Shown here: one piece after another, positions 21,367-31,114 of the stretch
Numbering within the stretch: position 1 is the stretch's first letter
Layout: each line of letters begins with the position of its first letter
Origin: Sclerotiophoma versabilis
Lineage: Eukaryota > Ascomycota > Dothideomycetes > Pleosporales > Didymellaceae
Direction: 5' to 3'
Length of the DNA: 64,000 bases
Assembly: GCA_012274445.1 (NCBI GenBank)
Contig: JAAROD010000049.1
Coordinates: 868,001-932,000 of the forward strand
Made by a program: the position numbers and the translations under genes
Notes under the pieces: generated by a model
Told to the model about the DNA's origin: nothing
The model's database searches: none
What the model saw: the letters and a program-made list of their open reading frames with translations, nothing else

Positions 21367-23864
21367 ATGGCAGATTATACATCTTCCGCGGAGCCCAGCA
21401 TTGACATGACTGATTTTAGTACGGCACTTGCTCAGCTTGGGTTGGGTCAGTACGAAGAGCGGTTACGAGAAAATGGCTTCGAAGATTGGGATAGTCTTAC
21501 AGCAATCACAGAAGCGGATTTGACAGAGTTGGATTTCACACTGGGTGATCGCCGAAAGCTCCAGCGTGCAATTCGCGAGAACAGCAGTTCAAGCGCGCAT
21601 GTCGTAAGTAACTGGACACCCTGCTTTGTCGTTGCCTGAAGGCATTCTGCCGTTAAAGAACATTCCGAGGTAACGTCACGATCCTTGCAGCAGCCAGCGC
21701 GTACGACCAGGCCATATCGAAGGCACCCGCGATCAGATCCTCATGCTCCCCGCAAGCCTAAGACGGCGTACGTGCTCTTCGGAGAGGATGCCCGACGAGA
21801 TCCAGCACTCAGCCGTTCGTCCTTCGTCGAAATCGCCAAGGAAGTAGGGAAACGTTGGAGAGATCTCCCTCCAGGGGAGCGAATCAAAAAATGGGCAACA
21901 CCGGCCGCTGATAGCCTGCGGGATTATAAGCAAGAGCTTGAGGATTACAAGCGAACAAATGACTATGAGAACTACCAAACTTATCTGAAAGAATTTAAGC
22001 AAGGACTAGACCATCCAGAATCAAAGGCGTCATCGCAAAGCAAAACCTTGCTCACTGCGAAGGGTCAGGAAGATATCGGCGCTATTCCAGAGGATAACCT
22101 TGACACGGAGGATTCGTACTTGGAGGGTCTCTCACAAGACATGTCAGCCCCCATCAAGTTCGGGATGGAGGAAGTGCGTCACATTTTGCAAAGTCTTGGT
22201 ATTAACTCCCATTCGGCCAGAGTTGCTGCGATGCCGCCGGAAGACGTGACCAACAAAGCCGTCGAAGCTTTTCTCTGTGGCACGGGTTCGCTTCTTTACT
22301 TTTGGAGCCAGGAAGAAGCATCAAACCTGATCAGGGCAGTTTATCATCCACAAAGCGACTCGACACCTGTATACGCAACCGAAGTCTTTGCAATGTCAGC
22401 AGTTGGGAGTTTTTGCGATGGCGAGGACCATACCATACCACTTCAGGAGAAATTCTTTCACGTTTTCCTGTACATGCTGTCTTCACCTTCAAACATGTCT
22501 AATCTCCGCCGCATGCGGCTTTATGCTTGCCTGGCTATATGTCGTTTCACTAATAGCACAGAGAGCGCAAGAAAACTCATGTGTAAGTGGTCGATGCTTT
22601 TTGAGTCCCAACAAAACGAACTGACAGCCAGGAGTGTCGGCTCTTGAGATCGGAAGGCAGACATTTACGTCTCCGATATTTCGAGCCGAAACCTCTGACG
22701 AGGACATGCGCTACTGGTGGAACGTATTCCGGAGCGTCATCTTTCTAGAAAGGTCGACCCACTCTATCTTGCTATGGTTCGATATGAAGCACTAACATGT
22801 ATTAGCTGGTTCGCATACAATACCAGCCACGAATCACGGATTACCTCTCAAGATCTGAATGTATGGTATACCCGTTTTCACCATACTGTTCCATTCAAAT
22901 ACTCACACTACATAGCCATTTGTCGAACCGCTCACTAACGTGGTGTAGTCATACCATCCTCCCCACCCGCACGTTGGACATGATCTTGGGGTCTTCCAAG
23001 AGCGCGTTGGCGATCTCGGTCAGCTAGCCGCCTATATAGCGCTTGACTTGAGTACAGAAGCCCAACCAAAAGCCCTGCAGGCCCGAGTTCATTTCGAGTC
23101 TCTCAACGAATGGCACCGCAGCCTTCCACCGCCCATGCAACTAAGTCAACTTAGTCTCGCAGATCCTCTTGCTATTAACTGGCATTCGAAGCGGTCTCTT
23201 TTGCAACTACATATACTCTTCCTAGGCTTGCTTATTGAGCCTTACCGGAAGGCTTTGATTAGTCTTGCGAGGATCCGTTTGAACGATCTCACAGTTGCGC
23301 TGGAAGAGCTGGAAGGATTGAGATATCTCGAAGGGCAATGCGTCCTAGCAGCACGACAATCCGCTCGGGTAGCATCGCTGCTCCAGACCAACAATCTGGT
23401 GCGGTCTCGTTGTTGGGTTTCCATGTACGTCAATCCTATCAGAGAGTATTGTATAAGCTCTAACGCGAGAGATTGGTTGCAGGTATACCTGCTTTACCGG
23501 CTGCTCTATACTGCTATTCAGCGCATCACAGAAACTCCTCGAGCTCTTTGCAGAAGAAGCCGGCCAGGACTTGATGTATGCATCCTCACATCTGAACGTG
23601 CTTTCCTTGTGCAGCTGCGAAAATCACACTGCAAGAAGGCTGTACACAGCACTCCAGATCATCTTCAACGATATCCGAGAGATTGTGGTCTCGCCAGTTT
23701 ATCGCAGAATGCGCGAGTTGCACATTGTCATCAGAGACGTAGCACTTCTGCCGCCCCAGCATCATGGTGCGGGTGCGTTTGAGGGTGCGGAAACCGTCAG
23801 CAAGAATATAGTGGATCTGATAACACGTATTATGGGTGTGCTTCAAGAAAGTCTTAGTTTCTAG
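21367..23864 (+). CDS. Transcription regulator: SAM domain + HMG box + fungal transcription-factor domain
   Basis: Six exons: 21367-21603, 21691-22582, 22635-22752, 22806-22860, 22949-23424, 23483-23864; 719 residues. N-terminal SAM domain, residues 14-70 (LAQLGLGQYEERLRENGFED ... LTELDFTLGDRRKLQRAI). HMG box near residues 93-160: APRKPKTAYVLFGEDARRDP, SFVEIAKEVGKRWRDLPPGE, then DYKQELEDYK. The C-terminal half is the helical domain usually found with Zn2Cys6 regulators: LSALEIGRQTF, MRYWWNVFRSVIFLE, the middle homology region, and YTCFTGCSILLFSASQKLLE. No Zn2Cys6 cluster is present; the HMG box seems to supply DNA binding. The third exon uses the acceptor GAG/TG, because the nearby CAG would create a stop. 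Target genes unknown. Confidence 0.8.
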
Positions 23865-25569
23865 CGGGTAATGAGGACGCAAAATGAATTGAAAGCAACA
23901 CCAAATTATTAGCGTCATGTCATGATCAAAGCTGAGTTGCATTCCCAAGTGCTATCTGACTCCAGCTGTTGGTAAGCAACTGCTCAAGCATGTGGGTAGT
24001 TCGAGCCGAGCAGCGCGCGCAAAGCACAACATGTGCTATCGAGGCTATATTTGCCGCCTCCCATCATTGCAGCCTGATCGACCGTGCAACAAGATTCCCC
24101 GTTGTCACAGCACTGCCTTCGCGAGACATGAAGATCCTGCCATCCATCTAAGCTATTTCTCAATGTGGCAAACACCGTTCCAGCGTGGAAATCGATATTA
24201 GTCGTTCACATAGTAGCTCACAGCGTTCTGGTTGCAGCCCGCTATCAGCCGAAGCTATCACAAGAGCCGGAGTGTTAAGCTGTCTGAGACATTTCACCAC
24301 CTCGGTGCAACAGGGAAACTCGACAAACTGATCGAGGCTCCTCTTGTGAGGCTTGACGTCAAACAGGTCACGCAAGCTCGCTCTTCTTAAGCACTTTACA
24401 ACCTGGTATATAGAAAAAGAAAAAAAAAAAAAACTCACGCGAAGTTGCGAGGTGACATGAAGACGCTATCTCTCTTGAAATGTAAAGGTATCAATGGCCG
24501 TGGGCAAGGCTTATTTAAGGATGTATGAAAATATACGGCCGTCTGAATAGCCGTTAGTTATACTTCTCTGTAGATTCTGGGAACACGAGTGAGGAAGATC
24601 TCAAAGTTTCAGGGTTTCGTTTTGACCAGGCTTCTGGCATATCTAAGGCTGAAGCTTTTCTCCTCGACGGTGTATCTCTTGGGTATTATTCCTTGTGCCC
24701 TATCAGGTCCCACATTATAGGCTAGCACAAGGATGGCCCACTAGCGGGGTGTGCACAAAAGTTAGGAAGCGAGTGGGTATATGATGTAGTGTGAGATAAA
24801 CCTAGCGACTTCTAGTTGATTTTGAAGTTTGTTAAATGGGAATACCTGGGCGCATCATCGCCGGCCTATTGTTACTTGATGGTAAAGGAAGTAGAGGGCC
24901 ATTTACCCGCAAGAAAGAGCAGCTTATCCATGTGTTAGCTATGAAGTTGGTGTAGTCGAAAGCACTTCCGCGCTGATCAGGTGGCCTTGAAGAATATTTC
25001 CCTCTAACCGGAGTGAGGTGTTTCCGCTGGAGACGAGCTGTTGATGCTCGCTCATTGTAAGCGAACTGAGGTTGCACAAGAACACCATCCCGAGAGCGCA
25101 TAGCAACTCGCGTATATCACAAAGTAAAACCTCTGCAGCGTGCAGCCAGCAGATCGTCCTAGACTTGTTCGATAAATCCGGCATAGCAACCTTTGCTGGA
25201 CCGTGCTACAGTCAGAGGCAATGGCCATCCGTGATATGTTCGCATTTACTCTTTCCGCGCTCTCACCTCAAATACCATCAAGCGCCCAACTCGTATCTTT
25301 TGACTAGCATCTGGGTCCTACTCCGGTCTCACTGTATTCCAAATGCTCACCTGTCCGGTCTCGGCGGTCGCGGATTCGGATATAGGAAGGCGGAAGCACG
25401 TCACCGATAGATAGTCGCGGCCGCCCCACAACATGAACCCCACTAACGCTGCGTGACTACGATTACATATACCCAAGGCGCAGCACGTCAACGTTGAAGA
25501 ATCGCTCCTACAACGATCCACAAAACCAGACTCGACCAAACGAACCGATCCCTCGCTTCCAATCGCCAA
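23865..25569. other. Intergenic, 1.7 kb, with poly-A tract
   Basis: No supportable gene. An A-rich run lies near 24416-24434 (AAAAAGAAAAAAAAAAAAA type). Short frames across the interval have no recognised domain. The last few hundred bases should hold the promoter of the dehydrogenase gene. Confidence 0.45.
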
Positions 25570-26809
25570 ATGGTCGCAATGGGAGGCGGAGCAGAAGTAC
25601 CGTCCAAAACGGCGTCAAAAGAGAAGGAGTTGGTGCTCGCCGTGCTTCCATGGCCGAAAGAGCAGTGCCAGAAGGGCATCGACGCGCTCTCAAAAGCGTT
25701 TGACCATGTCGAAGTCCAGCACTATTTCTCGCACTACGAGAACGGCAAAGTCACCGTCGACGACATGCCGCCCGGCCTCCCTGCAAAGGCATCCTACATG
25801 GCAACGCTCTTCTGGCTGCCTGACGACGCGGACCAGATCCCCAAGACGAAGCTGATTCAGTTCTTCTCGGCTGGCACTAATCATGTTGCTAACCATCCGA
25901 TTTATACGGATTCCAAGATTCCGTTGTGTTCGGCCAATGGCGTTCATGGGCCGCAGATTGCTGAGTGGGTGGTTATGATGGATTTGGTGCATAGCCATCA
26001 TTACACTGCGCTGTATGATCTGCAGAAGGAGAGGACGTGGAACCCGCGGGCGGGAATGAATGTTAGCGATCGCGTGGGAAAGCGAGTTGGTATCTTGGGG
26101 TATGGGAGTATTGGGCGGCAGGGTACGTTTGCACGTGAAGTGAAGTGTGTCGAGTGTAAGTGTGGCTGCTGATGTGGTTGTGTAGTTGCTAGAGTGGCGA
26201 AAGCGATGGGTATGGATGTCATTGCCTACACAGCATCGCCTCGCAAGACGCCCGAATCGAAGAGAGATGACGGGTACATTGTGCCAGGCACCGGTGACCC
26301 CGATGGCAGCCTGCCCAGCGCGTGGTATAGCGGGACGGGCAAGGAGGATCTTCACAAGTTTTTGAAGCAAGAGATTGATCTGCTGGTGGTTGGCGTACCG
26401 TTGACGTATGTACCACCCCTCGTCTTGATCAAATCATGGCTCACATGCTCCAAGCAAGTACACGACGCATCTACTCTCTACCGACGAGTTCGAACTCCTG
26501 CAAAAGAGCAACCCGCGCGGCACGTACATTGCCAACATCGCTCGTGGCCAGATCATTGACCAGAAGGCACTGATCAAAGCGTTGGAGACGAAGCAGATCC
26601 GTGGCGCTGCGGTTGATGTGACAGATCCTGAACCCCTCCCCAAGGACGACCCGCTCTGGACCGCGCCCAACGTGCTGATCACGCCGCATGTCAGTGGGTC
26701 GAGTGATGCGTATGCAGAACGGGCATTCCAAGTGCTGGCGACGAACATTAGGAGAGAGAGGAATGGTGGGAAGTTGGTCAACGAAGTGAACCGCGACAGA
26801 GGGTATTGA
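25570..26809 (+). CDS. D-isomer specific 2-hydroxyacid dehydrogenase
   Basis: Exons 25570-26122, 26186-26405, 26455-26809; introns of 63 and 49 bases; 375 residues. NAD(P)-dependent reduction or oxidation of a 2-keto/2-hydroxy acid. NAD site VGILGYGSIGRQVARVAKAM is built across the first intron. The catalytic set is visible: Arg in YIANIARGQIID, Glu in AAVDVTDPEPLP, His in VLITPHVSGSSD. The second intron join gives PLTKYTTHLLSTDEFELLQK, the usual loop before the substrate Arg. An insertion of about 40 residues after the NAD site (SPRKTPESKRDDGYIVPGTG onward) is found in a fungal subgroup. Substrate not readable. Stop lies only 36 bases from the stop of the opposed lyase gene. Confidence 0.9.
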
Positions 26810-26845
26810 TGTGTATCACTGTAGCCAAAGTTGACTTTGCAGAGT

Positions 26846-27906
26846 CTATTCCGGCTCTTGGTGCTTCCATTTCTCCCTCACAGCATTGACGTCAATCTCG
26901 CAAGCCTCGGCATGCCTCAGCACCGCCCTCGCCTTCTTCACCACAGGCACGTCGATCATCTTGCCTTCCAGCGTCCATGCCCCTCTCCCCGCCTTGTCCG
27001 CCTTCTCATCGGCAATCACCACTCTCGCCGCCCACTCGACCTCCTTCTCCCCCGGGCTAAACGCCTTGTGGCACACGGCAATCTGAGTGGGGTGTATACA
27101 CTGCTTGCCATTGAAGCCCATGCCCTTCCCATTCAAGCACTCGTCCTCGAGCGTCTTCAGCCCCGCGTCCCCCTTGTAGCTCGTGCACACCAAGTCAATG
27201 GTGCTGGGCAGCAGGGCGGCGCGGGCGGCCGTCGCAATGGCGCTCCTCGCGTACAAGAACTCGGTCAACGAGGGGGTGCGGGTGAGGCTCATGTCCTTGG
27301 CAAAGTCCTCGGCGGCGAAGACCAGGCCGTCAAGGTAGGGGGAGGCGGCGCATATCTCCCTGAGGTTCTGGACTGCTTTGGCCGACTCGATCAGGGCGAT
27401 GATGCGGACGGGCTTCTGGGCTTGGCCCGTGGTGCTGGCCGGGCTTGGGTGGCGGTCGGGCGAGAGGTGCCGTATGACGTCGGTCACGAAGTGGAGGTCT
27501 GCGGCGCTCTCGCACTTGGGCAGCATGATGGCGTCGAGGTGCGCGCCCTGCAGGACTTCGGTCAGGTCGTCGAGCGCGAGGCCCGTGTCGACGCTGTTGA
27601 TGCGGACGCACATCTCCTTGATGCCGGCGGGGCGCGGTCGCGACAGGATGGAGCGGAGGTTGGAGCGGGCCGAGGCTTTGAGCGAGGGCGCGACCGAGTC
27701 CTCCAGGTCGTAGGTGACGTTGTCGGCGTGCATGGCGAAGGACTTGTCGAGCATCTTCTGCGACGACGCGGGGACTGCGTGCTGTTAGTGGTGGTGGTGG
27801 TGGTGGTGGTGGTGGTGCTGCTGCTGCTGCTACTGCTGCTGCTGCTGGAGGGTCCGCGGGTCACTGTACCGTACATGCACGCCCGCCGGATGACTGGGGC
27901 TGCCAT
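26846..27906 (-). CDS. CitE/CLYBL-like lyase (HpcH/HpaI superfamily)
   Basis: Exons 27906-27870 and 27774-26846; 321 residues. N-terminus MAAPVIRRACMYVPASSQKM is assembled across the intron and matches the RxxLYVPA start of the family. The TIM barrel follows with YDLEDSVAP, VRINSVDTGLALDDL, AIMLPKCESAADL (metal and substrate region), RIIALIESAKAVQNL, LDGLVFAAEDFAKDMSLTR and GFNGKQCIHPTQI. Relatives cleave or make 3-hydroxyacyl-CoA compounds, for example citramalyl-CoA or malyl-CoA, in mitochondria. The 95-base intron (27869-27775) is almost wholly triplet repeat, (CAG)n then (CAC)n on the coding strand. Read through, it would encode Ser and Thr runs, so automatic models may merge it. Convergent with the dehydrogenase, divergent from TVP23. 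Confidence 0.87.
27782..27850. repeat. Compound triplet microsatellite (GTG)n-(CTG)n inside an intron
   Basis: On the plus strand the sequence is a run of GTG units followed by a run of CTG/CTA units. It forms most of the first intron of the CitE-like gene on the minus strand. Length variation here is expected between isolates. Confidence 0.85.
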
Positions 27907-28201
27907 TGCTGCTGGGTGTGCTTCGACGCTCGGCCGCAGCTGCAATTGGAGTCGCTGGCAGGGCGTGGGCGCAGCGAGCTCCCAGTACTCCCGCCTATCT
28001 CCCGGCTACATGCCGCCGCGCTCACATGGTGGGGAAGGGCGCTCAGACGCCGACGCGCCGACGCCGCTAGGTCGCGTAAGTTACCTGGGCCGGCTCTGGT
28101 GATGACACGCGGCTAGCTTTGGAGCGCGTCCGCATCCGCATCCGCATCGACAGCTCGCAGCTGCACTACACAACACAACACCCAGCAACGCTCCCTCCGC
28201 C
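27907..28201. promoter_or_regulatory. Divergent promoter region, CitE-like / TVP23
   Basis: 295 GC-rich bases between opposed starts. A short CGCATC repeat (CCGCATCCGCATCCGCATCG) lies at about 28131-28149. No gene seen. Confidence 0.45.
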
Positions 28202-28926
28202 ATGGAGACGGCACAGCAAAGCCCCGCGCCCGGCTCGCTCAGCTGGAAGCTCAGCAGCCACCCCATCACCCTGCTCACCTTCCTGTTCTTCCGCATCTGT
28301 ACGTCCCGCTCCCTTTGCTGCTGCCACACCACGGCTAACACCGCCCTCCTCCCTGCACAGCTTCCCTCCTCGTCTACATCCTCGGCCTGCGCCTCCTGAC
28401 CTCCAACTTCGTCATGATCTTCATCATCACCATCCTGCTCCTGGCCGTCGACTTCTACTACCTGAAGAACATCGCCGGCCGCCGCCTGGTCGGCCTGCGC
28501 TGGTGGAACGAGGTCGACACGGCCACGGGCGACGGCCGCTGGGTCTTTGAGAGCGCCGACCCGGACACGCGCGAGCTGAACGCGACGGACAAGCGCTTCT
28601 TCTGGATAGCCCTGTACGCCCAGCCCGTGCTGTGGATTCTGCTCGCCGTCCTGGCCCTGGTCAGTCTGGAGTTCATCTGGCTGACGCTTGTTGGTGAGTT
28701 TTGTCTGCCCGTCCCACTAGATGTGTGCGTGTGTGTGTGTGTGTGTGTGGAGGGGGTGCTGATGTGTGCAGTTATCGCTTTGGTGCTCACGATTACGAAC
28801 ACGCTTGCCTTCTCGAGGTGCGACAAATTTAGCCAGGCGAGCGGCTTTGCATCGAATGCGATTTATGGCTCTGGCCTGGCGAGCAACTTAGCTGGAGGCT
28901 TTATTGGTGGCTTGTTCAGGCGGTGA
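28202..28926 (+). CDS. TVP23: Golgi membrane protein Tvp23 (FAM18/TVP23 family)
   Basis: Exons 28202-28298, 28361-28693, 28772-28926; introns of 62 and 78 bases; 194 residues. Four hydrophobic segments typical of Tvp23: HPITLLTFLFFRISSLLVYI, VMIFIITILLLAVDFYYLKN, the WIALYAQPVLWILLAVLALV stretch and VIALVLTITNTLAFSRC. The invariant NIAGRRLVGLRWWNEVD lies on the cytosolic side between helices two and three. The protein resides in late Golgi/TGN vesicles and takes part in vesicle traffic with Yip family proteins. The C-terminus is Gly-rich (SNLAGGFIGGLFRR). The second intron holds a GT dinucleotide run at about 28727-28749. Length matches the family. Confidence 0.95.
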
Positions 28927-29198
28927 TTAGCCGGGGTGCATTTGTTGCAACAAAAGCGAGCGCTGGGCGCTGTACGAGTAGCCATGGCCCATCAAGATCC
29001 AGCGTCACAAGGCACAATAGACAGATATCCCATAGATTGCCGTCAAGCTCGGCATTATACTCAACATTCATACGCTGCCTCATCTATCAAAAGGCGTGCC
29101 AGCTGTCGATGCGCTACGTGTGGTGCACACTGCCATTTCGTCCGTAGTCAGCCTTCAACCCGGCCTCTAACCGGTCGAGAGGATAGGTTACCAGCACC
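28927..29198. other. Intergenic, convergent 3' ends
   Basis: 272 bases between the stops of TVP23 and UBA3. Nothing recognised. Confidence 0.4.
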
Positions 29199-30725
29199 CT
29201 ATTTCTGGTACACCAGCTTGTACTTGAACTGCGTTGGGAATGACTTGTCAGTGATGAGGATCTCCTCGCCGTCCTCAACCAGATCGCCCAGCTTCTTCTC
29301 CAGATTGGGACGTGTCTGCTCCTCCAGGCCAGCCATTTGCATATACAGCGACTTCTCACCCGTGCGAATCGAGGGCTTCTTGAGTTGCCTGCAGAGCGTC
29401 AGTATCCACCTTTCCAGACTCTAGGCCAGGGTTGGACTTGCGCTTCAGGCCTCTCCGCTAGCCCATCAATGAACTCTTGCAGTGTCATATCGGGGTTGAC
29501 TGGCAGGGGTCGAGCAACGTTGCCTGCGCCGCACACAGGACAGTCATCCTTCTTCTGGTGCTCAAACGTGTATGTGTACACGCTGTCGTCGCCCGTGTAC
29601 ATCATGTAGTTGTCCGTCTCGGGGTAGCCCAGGAAGGGATTCGTGTTTGTCGCAATCTTGAACGCCTCGTTGCAGCAGCTTGCCGCAACAATGGCGTTTG
29701 TCGACGCAATAGCTGGGATGATGTTCTTGACCACACCCTGAGTCATTGAGTACGTGACACCCTCGATGTTGAACTCCTGAGCGCGCTTAAGCGCCTTCTG
29801 GTACAGCCAGGTGATGTGCTCTGGATCGTCATTGTCGAGGGTGATGTCTTTACGCTCCTCGTCCCATGCGATGATGTGTGCCCACTCGATGCAGTGCTGT
29901 GGTTGACGAGGGATGGTGGCAAGTGTACAGAGTGGGACGGCAGCGCGTGGTGCGTGCATGTCAAGCTGGCACTCGATACAGCTAGTCATTGTTGGCAGAA
30001 TGACCCTCGCTTGGCCCTTGAAGCCTTCGGTGCCGCCATCTATCAGCGGTTTTAGAGAATCCGGATCGTTCTCATCTACCATACCCACAAGTGTTGCGTT
30101 GATCCATCGGCGGGCCTCAATGCTGTCCAGACCACACACTATCATGGCGAATTGCATGTAGTATGCTTCATCTTTGTCCTGGATTTTACCGCAGTACGGA
30201 GTAATCTTCACACCTTTAACGCGCTTTTCCACGAAACGAGCTGCAACTTCTGCCTTGAAGCTACCGACATCTGCCTGGCGAAAGAGGAATTGTCGGTTCA
30301 GGTTGCTGACATCGATAGTATCCATGTCAATCACGTGAATGTCCTTAAAGCCAGAAAGTGCGAGGTTCTTGAGAATCTCACAGCCGAGACCGCCAGCTCC
30401 GCTGCATCGTGTTAGCAGCAGGTATGTGACGGCCGGTGCGGGACAAACTCACATGACTCTGGACATTGTTAGCTTTGATACTTCATCTTTGGCATTCGTC
30501 GTTCACACACAGTACTTTGGCTCTACTCAAGCTCTCTATAACAGGCTCGCCCGGCTGGAACGCGTCAGGATCCGTGAACGGCCCGCTTCGTGTCAAGACG
30601 TTGTCTAGGTACTTCCTACATCACGTCACATTAGCAATCTGCAACCCTTTCAAATCGTGGACGTACCATCGCGCGCGAGGACCCGCTGTTGTACCGGATA
30701 CTGGGTTCTGAACTTCAACCGACAT
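29199..30725 (-). CDS. UBA3: NEDD8-activating enzyme E1 catalytic subunit Uba3
   Basis: Five exons: 30725-30667, 30615-30511, 30458-30453, 30401-29442, 29388-29199; 439 residues. Activates NEDD8/Rub1 with Ula1 and passes it to Ubc12 for cullin modification. Joining gives SRAKVLVIGAGGLGCEILKN, the ATP site; Val-Ile is encoded by a 6-base microexon flanked by two introns with CTAAC branch sites. IDVSNLNRQFLFRQADVG, an adenylation motif, follows. The catalytic Cys is in AAVPLCTLATIPRQPQHC. Zinc Cys pairs are in SCIECQL and DDCPVCGAG. The last intron would begin GC (donor GC/GCAAGT, branch CTGAC) and yields RPEAQLKKPSIRTGEKSLY, matching the ubiquitin-fold end (FPTQFKYKLVYQK). Divergent from TEL2. 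Confidence 0.92.
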
Positions 30726-31114
30726 CTTGCGCAGTGTTTGGACAAGAAGAGTGGAGAAGTCAACTTGAGCAGACGGAGGATGTAGGCATCGGTGTTAGAT
30801 GGAGTTTAGCGCTGCCAAGAGTCTAATGTCATCTAGGGCAAGATTTGCCGAAGGCAAACATGCAGTGAGCCTCGAGACATGCGCTTAGACAAATCATTGA
30901 CCTTCCGAGGTAAACTTTGAGACTGTTAGGGTGTGTTTCATGTTGAGGCCAGACGCTTCAATGTCGAACAAGAGCAAGTAAAGTCTGGCTAATGATCACG
31001 TACAATTTCGTCCAATACTAGCGCATCACTTGTGAGTTGAGAGAACAGCGCTTCCATGATGATGAATTGTCCTGACTATTTCAGATTTACAGCAAAATTA
31101 ATTGAACGATCGCA
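30726..31114. promoter_or_regulatory. Divergent promoter region, UBA3 / TEL2
   Basis: 389 bases between opposed starts; no gene or strong motif seen. Confidence 0.4.

Noticed and set aside
26831..28102. 423-codon plus-strand frame opposite the CitE-like gene
   Set aside because: Antisense shadow of a GC-rich gene; contains the repeat as Val/Leu runs and no family match.
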